From: Planctomycetota bacterium
GTDB lineage: Bacteria > Planctomycetota > Phycisphaerae > Phycisphaerales > UBA1924
Assembly: GCA_023432465.1 (NCBI GenBank)
Contig: JAEYUO010000093.1
Coordinates: 31,778 to 95,777 of the forward strand
Reading direction: 5' to 3'
Length of the DNA stretch: 64,000 bases
Shown: positions 17,194-26,320 of the stretch, one piece after another
How positions within the stretch are numbered: position 1 is the stretch's first letter
Layout of the letters: each line of letters begins with the position of its first letter
Program-made: the position numbers and the translations under genes
The notes under the pieces: generated by a model
The model's database searches: none
What the model saw: only the letters and a program-made list of their open reading frames with translations
Told to the model about the DNA's origin: nothing

Positions 17194-18753
17194 ATGAAGA
17201 TCAAGACCGACGAGATCACAAGCGTTATCAAGCAGGAAATCCAGCAGTTCGCCTCGGAGCTGGAAGTCTCGGAAGTCGGCCGCGTGGTCGAGGTCGGCGA
17301 CGGCATCGCCCGCATCTACGGCCTTGCCAAGGCCATGGCCGGCGAGATGCTCGAGTTCCAGACCGGCGAAGGCGCGGTCATGGGCCAGGTCTTCAACCTC
17401 GAAGAAGACACCGTCGGCGCAGTCATCTACGGCGACTACCTCTCCGTGAAGGAGGGCGACCTCGTCAAGGCCACCGGCCGTCTGCTGGAAGTCCCCGTCG
17501 GCGAGGCCATGCTCGGCCGCGTGGTCGACCCCCTCGGCCGCCCGCTCGATGACGGCCCGGCCATCCAGACTGACCAGTTCCGCAAGGTCGACATCATCGC
17601 CCCCGGCATCGCCGAGCGTCAGCCCGTCCACGAGCCCATGCAGACCGGCATCAAGGCCATTGACGCGATGATCCCGATCGGCCGCGGCCAGCGCGAGCTC
17701 ATCATCGGCGACCGCAAGACCGGCAAGACCGCCGTCGCCATCGACACCATCATCAACCAGAAGCAGTACTGGGGCACCCCCGATGCTGTCGTCTGCATCT
17801 ACGTCGCCGTCGGCCAGAAGGAATCCACCGTCGCCGGCGTCGTCGAGACCCTGAAGAAGTACGGCGCGATGGACTACACCATCGTCGTCAACGCCTCCGC
17901 GGCCGACCCCGCGCCGATGCAGTACATCGCGCCCTATTCCGGCTGCTCCATGGGCGAGTACTTCATGTGGCAGGGCAAGGAAGGCGGCAGGGGCCCCAAG
18001 CACGCCCTGTGCATCTACGACGACTTGTCCAAGCAGGCCGTCGCGTATCGCCAGCTTTCGCTGCTCCTGCGTCGCCCGCCCGGCCGCGAGGCGTACCCCG
18101 GCGACGTGTTCTATCTCCACTCCCGTCTGCTCGAGCGCGCCACCAAGCTCTCTGATGAGAACGGCGCGGGCTCGCTCACCGCGCTCCCCGTCATCGAGAC
18201 GCAGGAAGGCGACGTCTCGGCGTACATCCCCACGAACGTAATCTCGATCACCGACGGCCAAATCTACCTCGAGCCCGAACTCTTCTTCGCCGGTGTCCGC
18301 CCCGCCGTGAACGTCGGTATCTCGGTGTCCCGCGTGGGTGGTAACGCCCAGGTCAAGGCGATGAAGAAGATCGCCGGCTCGCTGCGTCTGGACCTCGCGG
18401 CCTACCGCGAGCTCGAAGCCTTCGCCCAGCTCGGCACCGAGCTCGACAAGGCCACGCAGAAGCAGCTCGACCGCGGCGCGCGAATGGTCGAGCTCCTCAA
18501 GCAGCCCCAGTATGTCCCGATGACCATCGTCGATCAGGTCATCTCGATCTACGCCGCGAGCAAGGGCTTCATGGACGACATCGATGTGAAGAGCGTTGCG
18601 CAGTTCGAGAAGGACATGCTCAACTACTTCACCACGACCGCCAAGCCCGTCGCCGATGAGCTGACCCAGAAGAAGGCCCTCGACGCCGACCTGGAGAAGA
18701 AGCTCACCTCCGCGATCACCAGCTTCAAGAGCGCCTGGAAGCCGGCGAAGTAA
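17194..18753 (+). CDS. atpA: F-type ATP synthase subunit alpha
   Basis: The 519-residue non-catalytic F1 subunit. GDRKTGKT at residues 172-179 is its modified P-loop. The signature PAVNVGISVSRVGGNAQVKAM and the N-terminal helix with EVGRVVEVGDGIARIYGL are standard. The ATG at 17194 matches the normal N-terminus. Subunits delta and gamma, which usually flank alpha, are missing, and beta lies 9 kb upstream. A strong hairpin terminator follows, so it is probably transcribed alone or with the cda pair upstream. Confidence 0.97.
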   Translation: MKIKTDEITSVIKQEIQQFASELEVSEVGRVVEVGDGIARIYGLAKAMAGEMLEFQTGEGAVMGQVFNLEEDTVGAVIYGDYLSVKEGDLVKATGRLLEVPVGEAMLGRVVDPLGRPLDDGPAIQTDQFRKVDIIAPGIAERQPVHEPMQTGIKAIDAMIPIGRGQRELIIGDRKTGKTAVAIDTIINQKQYWGTPDAVVCIYVAVGQKESTVAGVVETLKKYGAMDYTIVVNASAADPAPMQYIAPYSGCSMGEYFMWQGKEGGRGPKHALCIYDDLSKQAVAYRQLSLLLRRPPGREAYPGDVFYLHSRLLERATKLSDENGAGSLTALPVIETQEGDVSAYIPTNVISITDGQIYLEPELFFAGVRPAVNVGISVSRVGGNAQVKAMKKIAGSLRLDLAAYRELEAFAQLGTELDKATQKQLDRGARMVELLKQPQYVPMTIVDQVISIYAASKGFMDDIDVKSVAQFEKDMLNYFTTTAKPVADELTQKKALDADLEKKLTSAITSFKSAWKPAK

Positions 18754-18784
18754 GCCTCTTCCCCCACTTCTCACTGCATCTCAG

Positions 18785-18815
18785 AACCCATGGACTGAAG
18801 TCCATGGGTTTTTTT
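18785..18815 (+). terminator. Rho-independent terminator of atpA
   Basis: AACCCATGGACT and AGTCCATGGGTT form a 12-bp stem around a two-base loop (open to a tetraloop), and a run of T follows. Confidence 0.9.
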
Positions 18816-18872
18816 CGTATGCGGGATTGCCGCATGGTTCGCCGGCTGCCCGTAACAGGAGCCCGCTCGTCT

Positions 18873-19940
18873 TCACGGCAGGTTGCTGCCGCCAAAGTCA
18901 ACGCCCCGAAGCCCGTTCCGCGTGTAGCGGTAGTACCCGAACACCCGGTCGCGGCCGGATGCGTTCACCGCCCGCGGCTCCCACGCATCCGGCAGATAGT
19001 CGTACTCATACCCATTGGGGTTGCCCGGCGCCCACGGGTCCCAGCCGCGGTCCGCATCCTTGTTGTTCCGGAACGCCGCCGAGCCGTCGAACATGAGTAC
19101 GTTCACGCTCGCGCCGGCGTATGCGTAATACGTCTCGCGCTTGAGGTGCCGCGCATGCCCTTCGTGCAGGAACACCTTCTGCGAGGGGAACTGCACCTGC
19201 GCGAAGCTCTGCTGGTTCATTTTCCAGACGGACGGATTCGAGAACAGGAAGTGGTTCGTCTGCACGTTCCGGAGCCGCCGCGTGTAATCCGCGGGCGCGG
19301 CGTTGGTCTGTAGACCGTCGAACGCGCTGATCGTCGCTTCGTACGAGGATGAGTATGCCCAGCGGATCCCGCGGTTCCCATCGGCGATCGGCGTCGTGAC
19401 GGAACCCGGATACGGAGGCGCGCCACCCGCAATGAACGTATCGATGTCCCGTGCCCACGCCAGACGCACGCGGTCCGACGGGCATGTATAAATCGGCTCG
19501 GGCAGTCTCGCGGCCAGATAGTCAAACAGCACGAAGTGCCCGTACAAAATCTGCGGCAGCAGCGTCGTCTCCCGCGCGTGGTTCCGACCGGTGATCCTGC
19601 GGAACGTGTCAACATACTGCGACCGCTGCGCATCCATGTCGCTTCCCACCGCTCGCAGATCGCCGTACACCGAGCCCGCGGCATCGCGGACACGCCAGGA
19701 ATAGTTCCAGATGAACTCCTTGTGATCCACGGCATAGGACGCACTGGAGACGCCCAACTGCTGGAGCTGGGTGGCACACTGCGTCACCCTCGCCGCGCGG
19801 CGCGCTGCGCCCAGCGCGGGGAGCAGCAGACCCACCAACAGGGCGATGATCGCGACCACGATCAGCAGCTCGATGAGCGTGAACCCGCCGCGCCGCCTTC
19901 GCCGAGTGGGATTGGTCTTCAAGCTCACCGGGCGTGCCAT
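18873..19940 (-). CDS. Prepilin-type cleavage/methylation domain protein (planctomycete pseudopilin-like)
   Basis: A 355-residue protein with a type IV prepilin leader: a basic stretch then RRGGFTLIELLIVVAIIALLVGLLLPAL. Cleavage is expected after the glycine, and glutamate 5 (in the TLIELL motif) is present. The rest is a large globular domain ending near MFDGSAAFRNNKDADRGWDP. This recalls the DUF1559-like proteins with H-x9-DG ends that are abundant in planctomycetes. These are thought to be pseudopilins handled by type II/IV pilus machinery. It is divergent from the tagged protein at 20259 and is not within the secretion operon at 53-63 kb. Confidence 0.85.
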   Translation of the reverse strand: MARPVSLKTNPTRRRRRGGFTLIELLIVVAIIALLVGLLLPALGAARRAARVTQCATQLQQLGVSSASYAVDHKEFIWNYSWRVRDAAGSVYGDLRAVGSDMDAQRSQYVDTFRRITGRNHARETTLLPQILYGHFVLFDYLAARLPEPIYTCPSDRVRLAWARDIDTFIAGGAPPYPGSVTTPIADGNRGIRWAYSSSYEATISAFDGLQTNAAPADYTRRLRNVQTNHFLFSNPSVWKMNQQSFAQVQFPSQKVFLHEGHARHLKRETYYAYAGASVNVLMFDGSAAFRNNKDADRGWDPWAPGNPNGYEYDYLPDAWEPRAVNASGRDRVFGYYRYTRNGLRGVDFGGSNLP

Positions 19941-20051
19941 CGTGTGCCCTCGGTTTCCCGCAGATCCCGTCTCGCGACACCCCCCGTCGCCTCAGTGTAC
20001 TGCACCACCAGCCCGAGTCCGACCCTAGCCGCGGAATACCCCTGAACTTGC

Positions 20052-20079
20052 TTGCAATTCCGCTGAATCTCGGTATGTT
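20052..20079 (+). promoter_or_regulatory. Candidate promoter of the tagged protein at 20259
   Basis: TTGCAA (20052-20057), a 16-base spacer and TATGTT (20074-20079). The spacer includes CCGCT and ends CTCGG, very like the promoter at 35138. The leader is about 180 bases and includes a hairpin with a TTCG loop (CCACC/GGTGG). Confidence 0.5.
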
Positions 20080-20258
20080 CCAGAGTGTTGCGGGTGGCGG
20101 CCCACCCCGACAAACCCCCACCTTCGGGTGGCCGGTGTGGCCGTGGCCCGATGCAGTTCGTCCCCCCTCGCCTTCCAGCGTGAGGCCCGCCCCGTTCTCT
20201 CGGGGCGTTCATTCATCCCGCTCGGACGTTGGATGCCGAGCACCGCACAGGAGAAGAC

Positions 20259-21755
20259 ATGTTCACCCAAGTCACCAACCGTTCCACTGCCCGGGCGCTC
20301 CGGCTCGCGACAATCGCGGGTTCCGCGCTCGCCGCTTCCGCCGCGCTCGCAGGGCCGACGATCACCGTGACGCCCATCGTCGTCGAGGGCGACATCTACA
20401 ACGGCTTCCCGATCTCCAGCGGCTTCTCCGCCTCGGAGAATCACGCGGTCAACGACCTCGGCCAGTGGGTCGTCGAATCCGACACCACCAACCCCGACAC
20501 CAATACGGATGGCCTGGTCGTCACCGGGACCGGCGCGATGGGTCCTCGCTCCGTCCTCCTGACGGAAGGTCAGTCGTTGATGTTCCCCGCTGGCTCCATG
20601 CTCGACTCGTTCGACGCGATCACCATCAACAACCTCGGGAACAGCTCGTACAACTTCTTCCTCGATGGAACGACCGGAACGTCCGACGACAGCGGCGTCT
20701 ATTTCAACGACACGCTGCTGATCCAGGAGGGCACCGTCTCGAACGCCGCGGGCTTCTCCGCCGGAACGCCGTACATCGGTTGGTTCGAGACGCTCATCAA
20801 CGATCAGAACCAGATCATGATGATGGCCTCGGTGGATGACCCCGCCATCGCCTCCACGACCGACCGCGCCATCGTCATCATCGACAACCCCACGGGCGCC
20901 TTCACCGAGACGGTCATCGCCAAGGAGGGCGACGAACTCGTCCCCGGCCGCTTCGTCGCGGACTTCTCCACCAGCAACCGGCACGTGATGGCCTTCCGCA
21001 ATAACTCCCGCATCCTGTTCCACGCGGACCTCGACGGCGACACGCTCACCGACGGAGCGATCTTCCATTACGACGGCTCCACCCTGCACCTCGTGGCCCA
21101 GGAAGGCTCGCCCTCCGCCGTCGCCGGGCGCAACTGGGGCACGCTGCTCGGCGCGCCCATCGACATCAACAACTCAGGCGATTGGGTGATGCGCGGCGAC
21201 CTTGACGGCGGAACCGCGGACGATTCCGTGATCGTCAAGAACGGCACACAGGTCATCGCTCGCGAGGGCGACCCCGTCCCCGCCGCGGTCGGCGCATTCA
21301 CGTTCACCAACTTCGGCACCGGCGGCGTCGCCATCGCCGACAACGGCGATGTCATCTACTTCGCCACCTGGAGCGACCCCGACACCTCCCGCAACCAGGG
21401 AATCTTCGTGAACGATGAGCTCGTCGTGCAGAAGGGTGTCACCGTCATCGAGGGCGCAGTGCTCTCGACCATGTCGGCGGTCAGCGACAACATCTCTGCC
21501 AGCGGCAACGGACGCTACATCATCTTCGAGGGCACGCTCACCGATACCCGCGACGGCGCGTTCCTCATCGATCGCGGCGAGGCCCCATGCCCTGCCGACT
21601 TCGACAACAACGGTACTGTCGCCGTGCCCGACATCTTCGCCTTCCTCGCCGCCTGGTTCGCGCAGGATTCCTCGGCGGACTTCAACGGCGACACCGCCGT
21701 CACGGTGCCCGACATCTTCGCGTTCCTGAGCGCGTGGTTTGCCGGCTGTCCGTAA
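20259..21755 (+). CDS. Secreted protein with NxxGDxx-type repeats and C-terminal dockerin-like tag
   Basis: A 498-residue exported protein. The ATG at 20259 has GGAG seven bases upstream and opens a signal peptide (LATIAGSALAASAALAG). The body consists of beta-rich repeats with motifs such as INNSGDWVMRGDLDG and IADNGDVIYFATWSD. They resemble repeats common in planctomycete and PEP-CTERM surface proteins, and no enzymatic motif is visible. The C-terminal 55 residues are the double EF-hand-like tag, CPADFDNNGTVAVPDIFAFL then ADFNGDTAVTVPDIFAFLSAW. A strong terminator follows. A surface or extracellular structural role is likely but unproven. Confidence 0.82.
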   Translation: MFTQVTNRSTARALRLATIAGSALAASAALAGPTITVTPIVVEGDIYNGFPISSGFSASENHAVNDLGQWVVESDTTNPDTNTDGLVVTGTGAMGPRSVLLTEGQSLMFPAGSMLDSFDAITINNLGNSSYNFFLDGTTGTSDDSGVYFNDTLLIQEGTVSNAAGFSAGTPYIGWFETLINDQNQIMMMASVDDPAIASTTDRAIVIIDNPTGAFTETVIAKEGDELVPGRFVADFSTSNRHVMAFRNNSRILFHADLDGDTLTDGAIFHYDGSTLHLVAQEGSPSAVAGRNWGTLLGAPIDINNSGDWVMRGDLDGGTADDSVIVKNGTQVIAREGDPVPAAVGAFTFTNFGTGGVAIADNGDVIYFATWSDPDTSRNQGIFVNDELVVQKGVTVIEGAVLSTMSAVSDNISASGNGRYIIFEGTLTDTRDGAFLIDRGEAPCPADFDNNGTVAVPDIFAFLAAWFAQDSSADFNGDTAVTVPDIFAFLSAWFAGCP

Positions 21756-21785
21756 CATTCACCCGACGACATCGCGACCTCCCTC

Positions 21786-21818
21786 CGGCCCCGTGCACCC
21801 TTGCACGAGGCCGCTTTT
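21786..21818 (+). terminator. Rho-independent terminator
   Basis: CGGCC, a mismatch and CGTGCA pair with TGCACG, a mismatch and GGCCG around the loop CCCT, and CTTTT follows. Confidence 0.75.
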
Positions 21819-22073
21819 ATGCGCTTGGCCCGGCTGGCTTGCCCACCGTACCTCACCTTCGCTTCACGAGAGGAAAACCCCTCCCGGCCCGCCAAACTAC
21901 CCAGTTTCCGCTTCTCGCGGCTTGAGGGGCTGGCATCTGTCCGGGCGTGGGGTAGATTTTTTCTCTGCTCACCCCTGCGCTCTCTCACGGCCGCGGTGTG
22001 CTCCTGTCCGAACGTCCCGATCGATTCCATGCCATCATCTCTCTCGCAGTCCATATCTGAAAAGGTGCTCCCC
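21819..22073 (+). other. Intergenic stretch, no clear content
   Basis: Between the terminator and the next gene lie about 255 bases with no convincing ORF. A run of T (around 21958) is present, but no promoter pair with good spacing is seen. Confidence 0.4.
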
Positions 22074-22823
22074 GTGAAGATCAAAGCGGTCGCTGTCGTT
22101 CTCGCCGCACTGGGTCTCAACGCCCTCGCGCTCGGCGATGTCGCGGTTCTCACCTCCGGGCGCGACAACACGCTGTACGAATCCGCCGCCGGGGACATCT
22201 CCAACGGTGCGGGCACGGGCATGTTCGCCGGCCGCAGCAACGCCGAGGCCGATTCCATCCGCCGCGGCCTGGTGTGGTTTGATGTCGCGGCTCAGATCCC
22301 CGCCGGCTCGACCATCACCTCCGCCACGCTCTCCCTCTACCAGGCCTCCGCAAACACACAGTCGATCTCCATTTCCGTGCACCGCAGCTTGGAATCATGG
22401 GGCGAGGGAACTTCAGTCGGCGGCGGAGGCGGTGGCGGTGGAGGCGCGGCTGCAACAGCCGGCGATGCAACCTGGCTGTTCCGGAGTTTCCCCGGAATGC
22501 CGTGGGCGACCCCCGGCGGCTCGTTCCAGCCCGCCGCCAGCGCGACGTCGAACGTCGCGGGGGCAGGCACGTATTCGTGGAGTTCACCGCAATTGCTCGC
22601 AGATATTCAGCAATTGCTCGACTCGCCCGCAACCAACTTCGGGTGGATCATTCTCGGAGACGAGTCCGCTCCGGGCACTGCCAAACGCTTTGCAACCAGA
22701 GAAGAAACCATTCTCGACCGACGACCGATGTTAATGGTGGAGTACACCCCGATCCCCGCCCCCGGGGGGTTCATGTTCCTGTCCGCGGCATCATTCTCGC
22801 TCCTGCGTCGGAAACGCCGCTGA
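22074..22823 (+). CDS. DNRLRE-domain exported protein with PAPG/PEP-like C-terminal anchor
   Basis: A 249-residue exported protein. The GTG at 22074 has AAGGTG about eight bases upstream and opens a signal peptide (VAVVLAALGLNALALG). The ATG at 22029 is the alternative start. The body is one DNRLRE domain (DNTLYESAAGDISNGAG at the start, SWGEG in the middle, TNFGWIILGDES near the end), a beta-sandwich found in many surface proteins. A glycine run (nine G) sits in the middle. The C-terminus has IPAPGGFMF, a hydrophobic stretch and RRKRR, the tripartite layout of exosortase/PEP-CTERM-type sorting signals. It is the only protein here with this tail rather than the dockerin-like tag. Confidence 0.82.
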   Translation: MKIKAVAVVLAALGLNALALGDVAVLTSGRDNTLYESAAGDISNGAGTGMFAGRSNAEADSIRRGLVWFDVAAQIPAGSTITSATLSLYQASANTQSISISVHRSLESWGEGTSVGGGGGGGGGAAATAGDATWLFRSFPGMPWATPGGSFQPAASATSNVAGAGTYSWSSPQLLADIQQLLDSPATNFGWIILGDESAPGTAKRFATREETILDRRPMLMVEYTPIPAPGGFMFLSAASFSLLRRKRR

Positions 22824-22865
22824 CGGCGAACCGCCTGTGATCACGAAGAGAAGAGAGGAGTGGCC

Positions 22866-25800
22866 ATGTACATGCCACGTTTCGGATTCATCGCCATCAC
22901 GGCGCTGTTCGCTTCGCTCCTGACGGCCGCGGCCCACGCGCAGGTCAATATCACCCTGACCGCAACGCGGGACAACACGCTCTACGAAACCGCGGACGGA
23001 TCGCTCAGCAACGGACAGGGCCCGGACATCTTCGCCGGCACGAATCAGTTCCCCACCATCCGCCGCGCGCTTGTTCGGTTCAATCTCAACGCCATTCCTC
23101 CGGGCTCGGTCATCAACTCCGCCTCGCTCCGTCTGCGCCTGAATCGCTCGCGCGGCGGGACCCACAACGTCTCCATCCACCGACTTCTCGCCGATTGGGG
23201 CGAGGGACCTTCGGCCGCCCTCAACAACACGGGTTTGGGCGCGCCGGCGGCCTATGGCGATGCCACGTGGCTGCACACGTTCTTCGACACGGGCACATGG
23301 ACCTCACCCGGCGGTGACTTTGTCCCCACCGCCAGCTCCACGACATCCGTCAGCGGCACCGGCGTCGTGTACTCATGGACCGGCGCAAGTGTCGCCGCGG
23401 ATGTCCAGAGCTGGCTGAACAACCCCGCCACCAACTTCGGATGGATCGTTCGCGGCGTGGAGACGACCAGCGGCACCGCCAAGCGATTCGACAGCCGCGA
23501 GGCGTCCATCGCGGCGAATCATCCGCAGCTCGTCATCACCTACACCCCTCCCAACTCCCCCACCGGCGCTTGCTGCCTGCCCGGCGGCTCCTGCACTGTG
23601 CTGTCCGAGTTCTACTGCGGCATCCAGGGTGGCGCGTACCTCGGCGACAACCTCCCCTGTATGCCCGCACCCTGCGGCCAGAGTGTCGCCTTGCTCACGC
23701 CCGTCAAGGATGCCACGCTCTATGAAGACCCCGCCGGTTCGCTGGGCAACGGCGCGGGCACCGGCGTTGTCATCGGCCTCGGCGCGAACGCCACGGACCG
23801 ACGTCGCGCATTGATGGCGTTTGATCTGTCCTCGCTTCCCGCATCCGCGCGGGTCCTCAACGCCTCACTCAAGCTCACGCAGGAGTTCACCAGCGACACC
23901 CAGAGCCGCGACCTGCGGATCCACCGCCTCAACTCTCTGTGGGGCGAAGGAGCCTCCATCGCGCCCGGCGATCAGACCTCCGGCGCGCCCGCATCGCCCG
24001 GCGATGCCACGTGGGTCCACCGCTACTTCAACACGGACACTTGGCTGGCCCCCGGCGGAGACTTCGATCCATCCCCCAGCGCTTCCGCCTCGGTCGGCAT
24101 CGAGCCCGCCGCGGCGACATGGAGCGGCTCGCAGCTGGCGGCCGATGTGCAGTCGTGGATCGATGTCCCCTCCTCCAATCGCGGCTGGCTGCTTGCGGGC
24201 GATGAACTCGCGCCGCAGTCGCAGCGCCGCTTCGCCTCGCGCGAAGCCGGCGATGCCGGCTCACGCCCCACACTCACCGTCACGTACACGCTCGTTCCGG
24301 CAACGGGGGCCTGCTGCTTCCCGGAAGGGGCCTGCGCGGTCCTTACCGTCTCCGCGTGCCAGGTCCAGGGCGGCACGTTCGATCCCGAGCAGCTCTCCTG
24401 CACGCCCAACCCGTGTCCCCAGCCCACCGGCGCGTGCTGCCTCGCGCTGGGTACGTGCGTCATCCTCACTCTGCCCGAGTGCACCGACCAGGGCGGCACG
24501 TTCCTGGGCGCCTCCGCCTCGTGCCAGGGCGCCAGTTGCCGCGTGCGCCTGGAGCCGTTTGTCGATCCGCTCCCGATTCCCGGCATCGCGCAGCCGACCT
24601 CCGGTGTGCCCGGCGGTGCAGCGCACTATGACATCGCGATGACCGAGTTCACCCAGAAGCTCCACCGCGACCTGCCCTTCTCTCGCGTCTGGGGATACGG
24701 CGGGACCTTCCCCGGCCCCACCATCGAGGCCCGGAGCGGCCAGCCCGTCACCGTCAACTGGATCAACGATCTGCGCGATCTGGACAACGGGCAGCTGCGC
24801 ACAACCCATGTCCTGCCCATCGATGACTGCTTGCACGGCCCGGACATGACCGGCGATGTCCCTGTCACCGTCGTGCACCTGCACGGCGCGAAGACCACCG
24901 CCGACAGCGACGGCCACCCCGACCTGACCTTCCCCCCCGGACAGCAGTCCGACCTCTACACCTACCCCAATGGCCAGCAGGCCGGGACGCTCTGGTACCA
25001 CGACCATGCGCTCGGCATCACACGCTTGAACGTCTACATGGGGCTCGCGGGGTTCTACCTCCTCCGCGATGCGGCCGAGGATGCGCTCAACCTCCCGGAA
25101 GGAGAGTTTGAGGTCCCGCTCGCCATTCAGGACCGCTCGTTCAACTCCGATGGCTCCCTGAAGTACCACACCGATGGATGGCATGAGCACTTCTTCGGCG
25201 AGTTCATCCTCGTCAACGGCAAAGTCACGCCGTTCATGAATGTCAAACGCGGCAAGTACCGCTTCCGCGTGCTCAACGGCTCGGGCTCGCGCGCATACAA
25301 CCTCGAACTGTCCGACAACTCCGCGTTCCTGGTGATCGGAACCGAGGGAGGGCTGCTCCCGGCGCCGGTGTCCGTCCAATCGCTCACCATCACCCCCGGC
25401 GAGCGGTACGACATCGTGATCGACTTCCAGGGCTACTCCGCCGGCACCCAGGTGCTGCTCACCAACTCCGCGCCCGTCCCCTTCCCCAACGGCCCCGAGG
25501 AGAGCATCCTCCCCGACGTGATGAAGTTTGTCGTCACGGCTTCGCTCGGCCACACCGCGCCCATCCCCGCCCAGCTTGTCCCCGTTCCCCCCATTGCCGA
25601 GTCCGAGTCCATCCGCCAGCGCGATCTCCGGCTGGCCAAGCTCCCGTCTCATGCCAACTGCCCCGACCACACCGAGGGCGTGTGGATGATCGACGGCCTG
25701 ATGTGGGACGACCTCACCGAGTTCCCCCGCATCGGAACCACCGAAATCTGGGCGTGGATCAACCAGTCCCCCATCGCCCACCCCATGCACATGCACCTGG

Positions 25801-26207
25801 TTTCGTTCCAGGTGCTCGACCGCCAGTCCTTTGTCGAGTTCGGCGACGAGGTCGTTCCGTTCGGGCCAAAGTTCCCACCCGCCCCCTTCGAAGCCGGCTG
25901 GAAGGACACCGTCTCGGCCCCGCCCGGGATGATCACCCGGGTCATCACACGGTTCGAAGGCTGGCCCGGCCTCTACCCCTACCACTGCCACATCCTCGAG
26001 CACGAGGACCACGAGATGATGCGCCAGTTCAAGCTGGTGTGCCCGGCCGACTTCAACCGCGACGGCATCGTCAACGTGCCCGACATCTTCGCGTTCCTCT
26101 CCGCCTACTTTGCCGGAAACCCTGAAGCGGACTACACCTACAACGGGACGGTGTTTACGCCCGATATCTTCGCGTTCCTGGCGGCCTGGTTCGCCCCCTG
26201 CCCCTGA
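22866..26207 (+). CDS. Secreted multicopper oxidase fused to two DNRLRE domains, TGACC repeats and a dockerin-like tag
   Basis: An 1113-residue modular exported protein. After a signal peptide come two DNRLRE domains (about residues 20-230 and 270-475). Between and after them are three cysteine-rich TGACC repeats (starting near 232, 479 and 519). From about residue 560 follows a CotA/bilirubin-oxidase-like multicopper oxidase. The copper ligands appear in the right order: HLHG (671), HDH (about 711), HPMHMH (about 971) and HCHILEHEDHEMM (about 1039). It ends in the double EF-hand-like tag. The likely role is oxidation of phenolics or metal ions at the cell surface. GGAG five bases before the ATG at 22866 supports the start. 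It lies 42 bases after the DNRLRE gene, probably in one operon. Confidence 0.88.
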   Translation: MYMPRFGFIAITALFASLLTAAAHAQVNITLTATRDNTLYETADGSLSNGQGPDIFAGTNQFPTIRRALVRFNLNAIPPGSVINSASLRLRLNRSRGGTHNVSIHRLLADWGEGPSAALNNTGLGAPAAYGDATWLHTFFDTGTWTSPGGDFVPTASSTTSVSGTGVVYSWTGASVAADVQSWLNNPATNFGWIVRGVETTSGTAKRFDSREASIAANHPQLVITYTPPNSPTGACCLPGGSCTVLSEFYCGIQGGAYLGDNLPCMPAPCGQSVALLTPVKDATLYEDPAGSLGNGAGTGVVIGLGANATDRRRALMAFDLSSLPASARVLNASLKLTQEFTSDTQSRDLRIHRLNSLWGEGASIAPGDQTSGAPASPGDATWVHRYFNTDTWLAPGGDFDPSPSASASVGIEPAAATWSGSQLAADVQSWIDVPSSNRGWLLAGDELAPQSQRRFASREAGDAGSRPTLTVTYTLVPATGACCFPEGACAVLTVSACQVQGGTFDPEQLSCTPNPCPQPTGACCLALGTCVILTLPECTDQGGTFLGASASCQGASCRVRLEPFVDPLPIPGIAQPTSGVPGGAAHYDIAMTEFTQKLHRDLPFSRVWGYGGTFPGPTIEARSGQPVTVNWINDLRDLDNGQLRTTHVLPIDDCLHGPDMTGDVPVTVVHLHGAKTTADSDGHPDLTFPPGQQSDLYTYPNGQQAGTLWYHDHALGITRLNVYMGLAGFYLLRDAAEDALNLPEGEFEVPLAIQDRSFNSDGSLKYHTDGWHEHFFGEFILVNGKVTPFMNVKRGKYRFRVLNGSGSRAYNLELSDNSAFLVIGTEGGLLPAPVSVQSLTITPGERYDIVIDFQGYSAGTQVLLTNSAPVPFPNGPEESILPDVMKFVVTASLGHTAPIPAQLVPVPPIAESESIRQRDLRLAKLPSHANCPDHTEGVWMIDGLMWDDLTEFPRIGTTEIWAWINQSPIAHPMHMHLVSFQVLDRQSFVEFGDEVVPFGPKFPPAPFEAGWKDTVSAPPGMITRVITRFEGWPGLYPYHCHILEHEDHEMMRQFKLVCPADFNRDGIVNVPDIFAFLSAYFAGNPEADYTYNGTVFTPDIFAFLAAWFAPCP

Positions 26208-26320
26208 GCGGTCCGGAACAAAACTCGCGGCTTTACCGAATACTCCCGCGTGCCGATCCGGCTCCGGGGCGTATATTGACCTGCGCCCTTTGCCTGAATC
26301 CCTCGCCACGGAGCCGCCGC

